Below, one piece after another: positions 36,220 through 45,701 of a DNA stretch of 64,000 bases. The notes beneath the pieces were generated by a model, which had not been told where the DNA came from, made no database searches, and was given only the letters and a program-made list of their open reading frames with translations. This DNA comes from Haloimpatiens lingqiaonensis (GTDB lineage Bacteria > Bacillota > Clostridia > Clostridiales > Clostridiaceae): NCBI RefSeq assembly GCF_044502415.1, contig NZ_CP172402.1; one strand, written 5' to 3'. A program made the translations under genes and the position numbers. Within the stretch, counting starts at the first letter, position 1. Each line of letters begins with the position of its first letter.

Positions 36220-38167
36220 GTAGATATTTCTTAGTGTCTATACCTAGTTTTTGATTAATGTTTTTATTAGCCTTCACATATATCAGGTCGTATTTTTGAA
36301 TGACATCAGGTAAAACCTTCCTAAATTCATATTCTTTTGCTCCACGCCTTATATAATGGTTGTCCACTTTTAATTTATAATCCATAACCATATCTTTGGT
36401 GAAGTAACCATAGGTTTTGATTTGTTGCAGTATGAATACTTCTATGGCATCTCTTATGCTTTTGCTTTTCTCGGTATCTTTCACATTTACATGATAGATT
36501 TTATTTGCAAACTCTTCTCCAAAACAGTTTTCCAAATATTTTTTGCTCATACCCATGATGCTAAATTTATATTGAAGCATGATGGATGCCCTTTCATCTG
36601 CTGTTTTAAAAGCCTTATTATAATCAGGAATAGTATAGAAAGAAATTCCGTTTTGACTATTATCTTTGGAAATTTGAATAGCAGTTGCCCTTAAATTTTT
36701 ATTTACATGGCTATATGGGATTTTGTTGAGTAATCCTAAGGTGCAAAATAAGTTAATGTATTTATTTGTATTCACGACGCTTTTATTCCTCTTCCCTGCA
36801 AGATATCGATTAGAAAAGAAAAATATGCTTTCTCCATTTGTATTAAAGAAACGGTTAACAATATTTTCTTTACCAATTTCAAGAATATCTAATAGTAGAG
36901 GGTAACCAAACCTAATGATACGGTTTAGGCTTGGAAATTCATCTTTCCTTTTATCAAGTTGGCTTAAAAGCATAATGTTATTTTCAAATTTTTTATTTTG
37001 TTCGCTTATCCAAGTTGAATCTTCTAATTTAATATGAAAATATTCAATTAACTCTCTTATAGCAGTTGAAGTGTCGCAGTTTTCTCTAATTTTAACTATA
37101 TCAATAATATCCATGCCTTTCCCAGCATTATGGCAAATACAAGTAGGAGAATTACAAAAATACTTGTAATATCCACCGCTATTTTTTATGACAGCACTGG
37201 GGTTGTTGTCGTTATGGAATATGCATTTAAAGTTTACATTAGGCTTTGCATCAATACCTAGATAACTTATTAAATCCTGCTGTTTTAAAAATGGAATCAA
37301 GTCCTCATACTGTAAGACTGGAGTAGAATGAACTTTATGGGTTCCTTTTTGCAAGTTGCTGGTCTTAGCCCTCGTAGCAGCGGGTTTTAGTTCAAGATTT
37401 TTAGCATCCTTAATCAACTCAATGATATTACAATCTATGGCACTTGCAATATCGTGTTGAGTATATTTTATTTCTGTATTGAGGTATATACATTTTATAG
37501 TAAATGGGTCTTTTGGATTCTTTAAATGTTTATAATTTATTAGCCTTAAAACTCTATTTATATCCTTTACACTGCTATCAGCATGCTCTTTTCTTTCTTC
37601 AAAGGCGGAGAAATAGTCAATAAGTTTTTCTTGGAGTGGGGTAAAAGAGCCTAAACTTTGTGGCTTATCAGGGGCAAGCAGCCAATACACATGAAAGCCG
37701 TTTTTAGTTTCTACAATGGCATTTGGAATTAGTTTTAAATTTTCTAATTTCTTCAGAAAAGCAATTTTATATTTCTCTATTTCTTCTTTGTTCCTATATT
37801 CATATACAGTCTTTCCTTCAGAATCATTAAAGAGTTCTCCGTTAATAATTTTTGGAACCTTTCCAAAATCCATATCAATAAAGTGTGCATTCACTATTTT
37901 AATAGAACCTTTTCTTTGTCCACCACTGTTTACTACAAAATAGACTCCATAGCCTTGTCTCTGATATTTTTGAATAACTTTTTGCATGAGAGGATATTCT
38001 AAACTGTCATCTAAAGTAAGAAGACAGTCAAAGTTCTTTGCTATATGCTTTTCCTCCTGAATGAGCCTAAAGTATACTTTTTCATTTTCCTTTTTAAATA
38101 GGGATAAAAACTCAAAATCTGTTATGCCTAATGCTTCACGATTTTCATAGTTAATTCCTAAATTCAT
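36191..38167 (-). CDS. RepB-like primase with CHC2 zinc-finger domain
   Basis: A probable plasmid-type replication primase of about 659 residues. The N-terminal part shows AHFIDMDFGKVP and NAIVETKNGFHVYWLL, matching archaeo-eukaryotic-type RepB primases (D-x-D and a downstream His). Further on, a CHC2-like zinc finger is seen (FKCIFHNDNNPSAVI ... YFCNSPTCICH, near residue 310-345). The C-terminal 250 residues are unassigned. The ATG at 38167 follows GGAGGAG, which itself lies in a small hairpin. The gene and the iteron-like repeats before it suggest the element once replicated, or still can replicate, autonomously. Confidence 0.82.
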   Translation of the reverse strand: MNLGINYENREALGITDFEFLSLFKKENEKVYFRLIQEEKHIAKNFDCLLTLDDSLEYPLMQKVIQKYQRQGYGVYFVVNSGGQRKGSIKIVNAHFIDMDFGKVPKIINGELFNDSEGKTVYEYRNKEEIEKYKIAFLKKLENLKLIPNAIVETKNGFHVYWLLAPDKPQSLGSFTPLQEKLIDYFSAFEERKEHADSSVKDINRVLRLINYKHLKNPKDPFTIKCIYLNTEIKYTQHDIASAIDCNIIELIKDAKNLELKPAATRAKTSNLQKGTHKVHSTPVLQYEDLIPFLKQQDLISYLGIDAKPNVNFKCIFHNDNNPSAVIKNSGGYYKYFCNSPTCICHNAGKGMDIIDIVKIRENCDTSTAIRELIEYFHIKLEDSTWISEQNKKFENNIMLLSQLDKRKDEFPSLNRIIRFGYPLLLDILEIGKENIVNRFFNTNGESIFFFSNRYLAGKRNKSVVNTNKYINLFCTLGLLNKIPYSHVNKNLRATAIQISKDNSQNGISFYTIPDYNKAFKTADERASIMLQYKFSIMGMSKKYLENCFGEEFANKIYHVNVKDTEKSKSIRDAIEVFILQQIKTYGYFTKDMVMDYKLKVDNHYIRRGAKEYEFRKVLPDVIQKYDLIYVKANKNINQKLGIDTKKYLLIQNSLLDE

Positions 38168-38170
38168 CAA

Positions 38171-38290
38171 AACTCCTCCGTTTCAGAGGAGTCACTAGAT
38201 ATTATGTTTTCCGTTTACATTGAGGCGTTCTCCGTATTATTTTATAAATCTCCGTTTTTAAATAATGTGTTTCCCGTTTTGATTAGCGAC
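38171..38290. repeat. Iteron-like CTCCGTTTT repeats before the primase gene (candidate origin)
   Basis: Five related motifs occur within about 105 bp: CTCCGTTTC (38176), TTCCGTTTA (38207), CTCCGTATT (38230), CTCCGTTTT (38250) and TCCCGTTTT (38272). The copy at 38230 extends to CTCCGTATTATTTTAT, repeated exactly in the parM leader (11484). Repeats beside a primase gene are the usual sign of a replication origin; regulatory sites for the primase are the alternative. Confidence 0.6.
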
Positions 38291-38362
38291 TCCATTGTTT
38301 ATTTTTTAGCATTATATTTGTTGTGCTATTGAAATCAAATTTTTACATAGACTTTTTTATAA

Positions 38363-38528
38363 AAAAGAGAAACAATAAAAACCTAACTATGCGTGTAGGT
38401 TCTTATTGTTTCTCTTTTTAGAAATTATGAAGCAAGTAGAAAAGGCCTGCTTAATAGCAGGTATAGATGGCTAGCAGTAATACCTCTTGCAATAGTAACA
38501 GTCTATATGATAATAGAAAATAGGAAGT
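38363..38528. repeat. Hairpin terminator and direct repeat copy 2
   Basis: Arms AAGAGAAACAATAA and TTATTGTTTCTCTT form a long bidirectional hairpin (38363-38420), closely related to that at 36130-36183. It is followed by the ~65-bp copy of 35708-35775. No intact gene lies here. Confidence 0.7.
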
Positions 38529-38573
38529 ATTATAGATTTAAAAAGCAGGCAAATGATGCCTGCTTTTTAAATC

Positions 38574-39482
38574 CTAAACTAATGTTTCTATTGCTGCCTC
38601 CAATTCTTCTTGCCTTGGAATGGTATATACTTGTGCCGTAACATAACCAGAAGCATGACCTGCAAGTTGAGCAACTATAGAAATATCAACCCCATTTTTG
38701 AGAAGTGTTCTGCAAAAATAGTGCCTAAAAGAATGAATAGTTACATCCGTAATCCCTATTTGTGCACAGTATTTCTTGAAAATCTTCCAAATTCCTGACC
38801 TGGTGTAAGGGGTCTTGCGTTCGGATATGAACAGATTATCACATTCTGTTTTAACGTTTTTTCTTATTTCCATCCAGTTGTTAATTGCATCCCGAACATC
38901 CCTATGCAAGGGGATATGACGTACTTTATTTTGCTTTCCTATTACTTTTAAGTTTCCTTTTCGTTCAGTTATATCAATGTCAGCAATATGGATATTTATA
39001 AGTTCAAAATTTCTAACCCCGCATCTTGTAAAAATTTCAAACATGGCGATGTGAGCCTTATTTCCACAGCGATATATATGACGGCGTAAGGCACGGTAGG
39101 TCTGTTCATCCAAAGACTTGGGTGCAGCAGGTGATTGAATCTTTATTTTTTTAATTGCTTTGGCAGGATTATTTTTTATATATTTTTCTCCTTCAAGAAA
39201 TTCAAAGTAACTCTTCAGACTGGCCAATCTTAAATTAATGGTTGTTTCTTTCAAATGCCTTGTTCCCTGTAGATATGAACGCATATCTCTGATATCAATT
39301 TCAGTTACTACAATAGGGTCAAAATTTATGCCATTGGTTTCTTCAAACCATTTCGCAAATGCCTGCACATGCTCGATATAAGTTTTTATTGTGGAATCAG
39401 ACTTGTCTATGCTCATCAAATAAGTAGCAAATTCATCAAGATAAAAATTGCTTTCAGTTAATCCCTTATTATATTCCATCAT
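38574..39482 (-). CDS. Tyrosine recombinase (XerC/D-type integrase)
   Basis: A site-specific recombinase of about 302 residues. A SAM-like N-terminal domain (STIKTYIEHVQAFAKWF) is followed by the catalytic set: R in TRCGVRNFEL, H-x-x-R in HSFRHYF, H in LAGHASG and the nucleophile Y in AQVYTIP. All are present. Several in-frame ATGs stand after GGAAGG; 39482 or 39479 has the best spacing. It may resolve multimers or cointegrates of the plasmid-like backbone or integrate it elsewhere. No attachment-site duplication was recognised nearby. Confidence 0.92.
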   Translation of the reverse strand: MMEYNKGLTESNFYLDEFATYLMSIDKSDSTIKTYIEHVQAFAKWFEETNGINFDPIVVTEIDIRDMRSYLQGTRHLKETTINLRLASLKSYFEFLEGEKYIKNNPAKAIKKIKIQSPAAPKSLDEQTYRALRRHIYRCGNKAHIAMFEIFTRCGVRNFELINIHIADIDITERKGNLKVIGKQNKVRHIPLHRDVRDAINNWMEIRKNVKTECDNLFISERKTPYTRSGIWKIFKKYCAQIGITDVTIHSFRHYFCRTLLKNGVDISIVAQLAGHASGYVTAQVYTIPRQEELEAAIETLV

Positions 39483-39732
39483 CAACATCCTTCCTATAGT
39501 TTTTAATACTATAAAATATATTGAATAAGGGTTTCAAGAGAGTGTTAAAGTTTTGTTTCCAATTTTTTATGGGATAATGGGCGATTATATGGGGGTTTAT
39601 ATTTAGATTTAAAGGGAACTGGAAAAAGAACTTATATTTTGTTGAAAGATTTAGTGGATAAAAGAGGAAATATGAGACTAACGTCAAATTAAATAATAAT
39701 AAGTTATATTAGTATGAGGGGTGAGGGGAATT

Positions 39733-42700
39733 ATGGGAGACACAAAAACAGACAATAATATACGAGTTTTTGTTGATGAGCCAATAGGAAATATAGATAG
39801 TGATGAGTTTGGTCATAGACACTATGTGGACGTTATAAAGAATATTATTGATAATTGTCAAAATGAGCAATTAAATATTGGCTTATTTGGGAAGTGGGGA
39901 GTAGGGAAAACTACAATTATAAACTTGTTAAAAAATCGAATCGATAATTCAAAGAAATATAAAACAGTTATGTTTGAATGCTGGAAATATACAAATGAAC
40001 CTATATCTTTAAAAAGAAAGTTTCTTTTAGAAGTAGCAAAACAAACTGGTGAGCCCGTCGATGAATTGATAGAATCACTTTATATAAAAGGAAATCGACA
40101 GATAAATAATCAGTCAATTCTAAAAAGTGAAAGCAATCTTAAAAAAAGCATTAAGGAAATGTTTAAAGGATTGCTATGTTCATCTATTATAATATTAATT
40201 GCCGAAGTGATTTTTTATTTGTTTTTATTTAGATGGCTTCATATAGAAGGACAAATGTCAATACCTTTATTTTTCAATGCTATTGTTGTTGGGGTTATTT
40301 ATTATGTGGTTAAAATATTAAGAGACTATACTTCTAATGTAACAATAACAAAGTCAAATGAAAACTTAGAGAGTTTAGAGCAATTTGAAAAGTCATTTAA
40401 AAAACTTATAAATAATTTTGTCAAAAATAATAATAAAATTATTGTCTTTGTTGATGATTTGGATAGATGTCAGAGCAAAAAGGTCATTGAAGTATTAGAG
40501 ACAATAAAAACGTTCATGAATATAAAAAATTGTATTTTTATTATTGCCTGTGATGACGCAATTTTGAAAAAAGCCTTAACTGAAGAAAAAATAGATGATA
40601 CAGATTATTTAGATAAAATCTTTCAAATTAAAATGGCTATACCCCCATTTAGGCAAGAAAAAATTAGAAACTACACAATTAAGTTACTAAATAGTATAGA
40701 CATAGATATTCCTAAAGAAGAATTAAAAGAGATTATTCATGTTCTAATTTATAAAAATGTTATGAGCCCAAGGAAAGTAAAAATACTTTTAAATAATTTT
40801 ATTTTGTTATATGTAATTTTTAAAGAAAGGCTACAAGAAAATTATTTTAGTACAAACTTTACATTAGACTTAAAATTTCTGGCTAAAATAACGGTATTGC
40901 AGACGGAATTTACACAACTATATTATGACTTAGTAAATAATAATAGACTATTGGAGTACGTTGAGAGAGTAAGAAGAGGAGATAATAACTTTGAAGAATC
41001 ACAAGTTGGTATTCTAAGTAAATATTATGTTGAAAAAGAGCAAGGGTTTCAAGTTAAGGATGATTTTAAAGAAGCAATAGAGTATTTGTATTATACAAGC
41101 AATTATTTTGTTTCACGTGAGCATATTAAAACTTATATTTATTTATCCCAAGACACATTAAATACTTTCTATTCGGATGAGTATGTAGAAAATTTGGAAA
41201 ATTTAATAATTTACAAAGATATTAAAGGGTTTATTGCTGAATTAAATAAAACTAAATCTGAAGATGAAAGAGTTGAAATATTTAATAACCTACTGATGAG
41301 AATAGATAAATATGAAAATCTAGACATTATAAATATTCTTAATAGTTTATCAAATTTAAATATTGTACAATTAGTTCCAGAAAAAATTGAATATCAATTT
41401 GCAAGTACTATATTAAATAAGATGCAACAATATAAAAATAATATAAAACAATTTGATATAAATGGTGTTGTGTATTATATTAATATAACTGAACAATATA
41501 ATTACTATTTAGATATTATTAATGAGTATATGCATAGCCTGACATTAGATAATTTAAATTATACAATTAATATATTAAATGCTGTTTGTATGAATCATAA
41601 GTTGTCATTTGATATTAGTCTACTAGATAGATTTTTAGTTAAACTACATGAAAAAAACCATAAAGAAGTAATAAGGATAATAAGTAAAATTAATAATAAC
41701 CGGAAAGCATTAGAAAAATATTTTGCAGGAGATATTTTTGAAACAATAATGGATTTTAAAGAGCAATACTCAGACAATGAGAAAGAGATAATAGCAGAAT
41801 ATTTACTTAATATTAGCGAAAAATTGAGTAATAATAGTCACAACTTATTAACTGAAAAACTATTAAATTATATTAATGATGATAATGAAATAATGTCATT
41901 TACTTGCGTTGAAATTTTAGATAATATTATAAATTTAAATAAAGATATTAGTGAATATGCTGCAAATATAATTGATGCTTTATCATTGGAAACAAGTAAG
42001 TGTAAAGATAGTGACAAATGTAATAAAATATTTAAGTTGATAATAAAAGTTGGGAAAGAATATAAAATTGATGATGATAATAAAGCAAAAATAATTAACA
42101 GGTTATGTGATTATTATACTAAAGAAAATGAATTCTTCATAAGAAATTATACAAATGTTGTTAATGATATTGCTGAAGAATATGGCAATATGGATAGAAT
42201 AGTTCAAAGCATAATACAAGTTATAAATTCCTTAAGAACAACAAATAATAGTAGCAAATATTTAGTTAAATACCTAGATGGTATAAAAGAATACATTGAT
42301 TCTGCACAAAAAAATTCTATTTTACAAACTATATTAAACTTACTTAGTAACCAAAGTCATCAAGTGAATGAGAGTATAATGAAGTTTTTATATTTGATAC
42401 TAAGGCAATGTTCATTTATTATAGAACCTGATAAAGTAAGTCCATTGTCAAATATTTTGATTACGATAATAAATTCTCAACAAAGGAATCCTAACCCTGT
42501 TAATGAAGAAATCATTAAATTGACATATACTACATATAATGACTTGTTATACTTATTTAATACTAATAGTTTAATAAACCAATACTTTTCTAGTATATTA
42601 ACTAAAATAGAAAGCAATCTAATATATGATTTTGCTGTAAAACAGTTTATCCAAAACTATACTATACTATCTGATAATAATATTAGGCAAAGAATTTTGT

Positions 42701-43512
42701 CCAATATAATTTCAAAAAATTCTAAGGAAATAGATAATAACTCACAAAAGATTATTGAAATTTTAATTTATTACGGTAACGAAATTATAAACCAACTTCT
42801 AGATACAATATTTAAATTTATCGATAAAAAGTTTAACATGTCTGATAAAATAAACAACTTATGTAAAATAATTTCTAAATTAGATTTTACTTATAAAGAT
42901 GTAGAATTAAGAATACTTTTATCTATGTATTCAGTATTTGAAAAGGAAGTACAGAAAAATGTGTTCAATAATTTGCTGTTTAACGAAAGAAGTGTAAGGG
43001 AAAACACTATTAAACTCTTTATGGAGGGTAAAGTTGATAATGAATATCTATACACATTGAATACAGTATCAGAGAAGATAGATAGTGATGAAGAAAGAAG
43101 AGATTACTATTCTCTAATAGAGGATAAAATGAAAAACAGTTCATTAGAGAGTGAAATTAACAGGCTACTTCAATTATTTGTTGGTTTAAAAGATAATGAT
43201 AAGTATTTAGCAGCAAATAAACTGAATGCGACTATTAATAATACTTTTATTTACTTACTTGAAGGTGGATTGGCACAAAAGAAAGCAGCACTTGACACTT
43301 TAACTTTATATTATAATCAAAAAAAGTTTCCAAGAGGAATGAGTTCTAAGTTAGCAAAGGCATTAAATAATATTATTAAAAATGATGAAGAAATAAGGCA
43401 GAAAGCGATTAGTATATCTATTAATTCTGGTCTATATAAGATGAGTGGTGCAAATATAAGTGAGTTAAAAGAAATTGTTGAGAAATATTCGAAGACAGGA
43501 ACTGAAGGTTAA
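39733..43512 (+). CDS. Large KAP-family P-loop NTPase, membrane-anchored
   Basis: About 1259 residues. The KAP domain has Walker A FGKWGVGKTT (near residue 52) and Walker B IIVFVDDLDRC (near 238), with two hydrophobic segments between them (about 146-195), as is usual for this family. The C-terminal ~850 residues are repetitive, helical and Asn/Ile/Lys-rich, like a long alpha-solenoid. KAP NTPases are known from phage exclusion (PifA) and defence islands. The gene is even more AT-rich than its neighbours and has its own terminator, so recent acquisition is likely. ATG 39733 is preferred to the GTG at 39721. Confidence 0.85.
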   Translation: MGDTKTDNNIRVFVDEPIGNIDSDEFGHRHYVDVIKNIIDNCQNEQLNIGLFGKWGVGKTTIINLLKNRIDNSKKYKTVMFECWKYTNEPISLKRKFLLEVAKQTGEPVDELIESLYIKGNRQINNQSILKSESNLKKSIKEMFKGLLCSSIIILIAEVIFYLFLFRWLHIEGQMSIPLFFNAIVVGVIYYVVKILRDYTSNVTITKSNENLESLEQFEKSFKKLINNFVKNNNKIIVFVDDLDRCQSKKVIEVLETIKTFMNIKNCIFIIACDDAILKKALTEEKIDDTDYLDKIFQIKMAIPPFRQEKIRNYTIKLLNSIDIDIPKEELKEIIHVLIYKNVMSPRKVKILLNNFILLYVIFKERLQENYFSTNFTLDLKFLAKITVLQTEFTQLYYDLVNNNRLLEYVERVRRGDNNFEESQVGILSKYYVEKEQGFQVKDDFKEAIEYLYYTSNYFVSREHIKTYIYLSQDTLNTFYSDEYVENLENLIIYKDIKGFIAELNKTKSEDERVEIFNNLLMRIDKYENLDIINILNSLSNLNIVQLVPEKIEYQFASTILNKMQQYKNNIKQFDINGVVYYINITEQYNYYLDIINEYMHSLTLDNLNYTINILNAVCMNHKLSFDISLLDRFLVKLHEKNHKEVIRIISKINNNRKALEKYFAGDIFETIMDFKEQYSDNEKEIIAEYLLNISEKLSNNSHNLLTEKLLNYINDDNEIMSFTCVEILDNIINLNKDISEYAANIIDALSLETSKCKDSDKCNKIFKLIIKVGKEYKIDDDNKAKIINRLCDYYTKENEFFIRNYTNVVNDIAEEYGNMDRIVQSIIQVINSLRTTNNSSKYLVKYLDGIKEYIDSAQKNSILQTILNLLSNQSHQVNESIMKFLYLILRQCSFIIEPDKVSPLSNILITIINSQQRNPNPVNEEIIKLTYTTYNDLLYLFNTNSLINQYFSSILTKIESNLIYDFAVKQFIQNYTILSDNNIRQRILSNIISKNSKEIDNNSQKIIEILIYYGNEIINQLLDTIFKFIDKKFNMSDKINNLCKIISKLDFTYKDVELRILLSMYSVFEKEVQKNVFNNLLFNERSVRENTIKLFMEGKVDNEYLYTLNTVSEKIDSDEERRDYYSLIEDKMKNSSLESEINRLLQLFVGLKDNDKYLAANKLNATINNTFIYLLEGGLAQKKAALDTLTLYYNQKKFPRGMSSKLAKALNNIIKNDEEIRQKAISISINSGLYKMSGANISELKEIVEKYSKTGTEG

Positions 43513-43525
43513 CAATTATTACCAC

Positions 43526-43568
43526 AAAGGGTTTTGGTAGGTTATTTAGGCTACTAAAACCTTTTTTA
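43526..43568 (+). terminator. Terminator of the KAP gene
   Basis: AAAGGGTTTTGGTAG and CTACTAAAACCTTTTTT form a long stem with an 8-10-base loop and T run, 14 bp after the stop. Confidence 0.85.
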
Positions 43569-43659
43569 ATAAAAATAATTAGTTTGATTTGGAGGAATGA
43601 GTTAATAAAAAATCACTCTAAAATTTTATTTGATAGGTGCTATTTATATAATACCTTTA

Positions 43660-44060
43660 AATTAAAAAATAAATGGAGTGATTATTTATCAGAAGTGTAA
43701 CGATTTTTGGCAATTTCACTATATTGGAGACTTTTATGCTTAATGGTGTTTATCAAGTTGACAAAGGATTTGATGAGAGGCTGGATATATTCTATAGAGC
43801 AAATCTTTGTGCAGAAAATAATGAAGAAAATATTACTGATATATTTATTGATTGCTACTACTGAAATATTGCTGATTTGAAAGAAGACCTGGATAAACCA
43901 AACTTAGATTAGAATATGGTTATATCTGGTGGGAATAGTGGCGTCCGATAGACACTAGCAGATAGAATACATGATTATTCTAACGAATGCTATTTCATGA
44001 TATAATATATAAAGGTTCTGAAGTTTTAGATGATTGCACTGCTTCTGTAATTTAGGATGA
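43660..44060 (+). pseudogene. Decayed gene remnant
   Basis: A stretch reading TIFGNFTILETFMLNGVYQV and onward through GFDERLDIFYRANLCAENNEE and IFIDCYY is broken by TGA, TAG and further stops and lacks a start with ribosome site. Composition before the stops is protein-like. Parent family not recognised. It lies between the KAP gene and the nucleotidyltransferase gene. Confidence 0.45.
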
Positions 44061-44096
44061 ATTAAAGTTTATTTATATTTTATGTGGGTGGATATA

Positions 44097-44849
44097 ATGA
44101 AAACACAAGAGTTACTGAATAAATTGGTTGAATATAGTTGCCATATTTTTGAGGATAAGTTGATGGGGGTATATTTACATGGCTCTATTGCTATGGGATG
44201 CTTTAATCCGATGAAAAGTGATTTAGATATTTTGGTTGTAGTAGAAAATGCAATTACAGACATGCAAAAGAAGATGTTTATGGATGTTGCTGTTGCTTTG
44301 AATGATAATGCACCAGCCAAAGGGATAGAGATAAGCGTAGTTAGGAGTGAGTATTGCAAAAAGTTTGTTTATCCAACACCTTTTGATTTACATTTTTCAA
44401 ATATGCACCTAACTTGGTATAAGAGTAATCCTATTGAATATGTTAAAAAAATGAATGGGATTGACCGTGATTTAGCAGCCCATTTCGTTATTATTAAGAA
44501 TCGGGGCATTGTTCTATATGGAAAAGAAATTAGTGATGTTTTTGGGGATATACCGTCGGAAGCATATTTAGATAGTATTAAGAACGATATTATAAATTCT
44601 GAAGACGAAGTAATAGATAATCCTACTTATATTATTTTGAATCTATGCAGGGTTTTAGCGTATATGCAAGATGGACTGGTGCTTTCTAAAAAAGAAGGTG
44701 GAGAATGGGGGATAAAAAATATTCATAGTAAATATCACGGATTAATAAAAGAAGCACTTATATGCTATACCTCAGACCAAAATATGATACTGAATCATTC
44801 AATTGCAGTGGAATACTGCAGACATATGAAAAATAAGATAGGATTATAA
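44097..44849 (+). CDS. Aminoglycoside nucleotidyltransferase-like protein (AadA/ANT(9) type)
   Basis: A 250-residue protein. The nucleotidyltransferase motif GVYLHGSIAMGCFNPMKSDL followed by DILVVV (near residues 24-50) gives the G-S-x-A-x-G and D-x-D site. A C-terminal helical DUF4111 domain (NLCRVLAYMQDG...KEGGEWGIKN) follows. This is the layout of streptomycin/spectinomycin adenylyltransferases. The ATG at 44097 is favoured over 44082 because GGGTGG precedes it. Drug resistance is not proven; many such chromosomal homologues have no known substrate. Confidence 0.8.
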   Translation: MKTQELLNKLVEYSCHIFEDKLMGVYLHGSIAMGCFNPMKSDLDILVVVENAITDMQKKMFMDVAVALNDNAPAKGIEISVVRSEYCKKFVYPTPFDLHFSNMHLTWYKSNPIEYVKKMNGIDRDLAAHFVIIKNRGIVLYGKEISDVFGDIPSEAYLDSIKNDIINSEDEVIDNPTYIILNLCRVLAYMQDGLVLSKKEGGEWGIKNIHSKYHGLIKEALICYTSDQNMILNHSIAVEYCRHMKNKIGL

Positions 44850-44947
44850 GAATAATAAAAAACGGTTTATTTTACAACATCCTTATTTTATGCTCCAAAG
44901 CAAACAAAAAAGAGTGATTACTAGCATAGTAATCATTGCAAAACTGA

Positions 44948-45097
44948 ATTTGTTTCCAGTTGTTCTGGTTCATTGATAAGGAATATGAAATATCGGTCGT
45001 TTAACCGACTAGGAAACTTGAAAAGAGTATGCAGCCCTCTTTATATTATATAGAGTTCAAGAAACAGGAATTTTATAATATAGGGAGGGCTTATACT
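44948..45097 (+). promoter_or_regulatory. Structured leader that hides the ribosome site of the 45098 gene
   Basis: AGCCCTCTTTATATTATA (45031-45048) pairs with TATAATATAGGGAGGGCT (45076-45093) over 18 positions with only two non-Watson-Crick pairs, and the right arm holds the GGAGGG ribosome site of the ATG at 45098. Upstream, GTTTCC (44952) and GGAAAC (45010) enclose two smaller hairpins (CCAGTTGTTCTGG and CGGTCGTTTAACCG). This looks like a translational switch. Confidence 0.55.
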
Positions 45098-45538
45098 ATG
45101 CATTTAAAACCAGAAGAAATTTATTCTAAGTTTAATGAGGTAAATATTAAGATTAAGATTCCCAAGGGATTGTTATTATTATTGCTACGGCAGATAAATA
45201 GGCATCTAGAAGTTTTAAGATATGAAGAGGGAGTTATAGATGACTTTGCAATCCATGAAAATATCGCCAATACAGAAATGATAATGACTAAAGTACTTAT
45301 TTTAATGGCTGAACCGTACAATAGGAAGGAAATTTTACTTGAACTAAATATAGCAGAATTTTTAGTTTTTAGGGAGTGTGTACACTTAAATTTACAATTA
45401 ATGGGCATATACAATAAGAAATATGAGGACCTTGTATGGCAAATAAAAAGTATATATTCTATGATTAGTAAAGAGGATATAAAGGAATATAGGGATTACA
45501 TTAATAACTATCAAGAAAATAGGACTGCTTTGAATTGA
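45098..45538 (+). CDS. Hypothetical protein, 146 residues
   Basis: The ATG at 45098 (MHLKPEEIYSKFNEVNIKI) directly follows GGAGGG. A frame beginning at 45029 would read through the hairpin and is less likely. The protein is mostly helical, rich in Leu/Ile, without membrane segments or known motifs. Tight control by a hairpin over its ribosome site suggests a regulatory or dosage-sensitive product. A terminator (TTGGCGA...TCGCCAA plus T7, 45554-45580) follows. Confidence 0.6.
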   Translation: MHLKPEEIYSKFNEVNIKIKIPKGLLLLLLRQINRHLEVLRYEEGVIDDFAIHENIANTEMIMTKVLILMAEPYNRKEILLELNIAEFLVFRECVHLNLQLMGIYNKKYEDLVWQIKSIYSMISKEDIKEYRDYINNYQENRTALN

Positions 45539-45553
45539 TATTGGTTTGGAATG

Positions 45554-45581
45554 TTGGCGATTTGTTCGCCAATATTTTTTT
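45554..45581 (+). terminator. Terminator
   Basis: TTGGCGA / TCGCCAA with a 4-base loop, followed by seven T. Confidence 0.8.
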
Positions 45582-45701
45582 ATAAGTTAGAATTAATACA
45601 ATTGTAATATAATCTTAATATTATTCTGCTTTTTTTGCAGTTCTAGAAAAATTTTGTGTTATGCTAAAAATAAATAAAGGGAAAAGTGAGGTATATACGA
45701 A

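Noticed and set aside
38574..39482. Tyrosine recombinase as the enzyme that inserted the 47-kb unit
   Set aside because: The unit has TGT...ACA ends with a 5-bp duplication, which is the mark of a DDE transposase; no att-type core identity is seen at the junctions.
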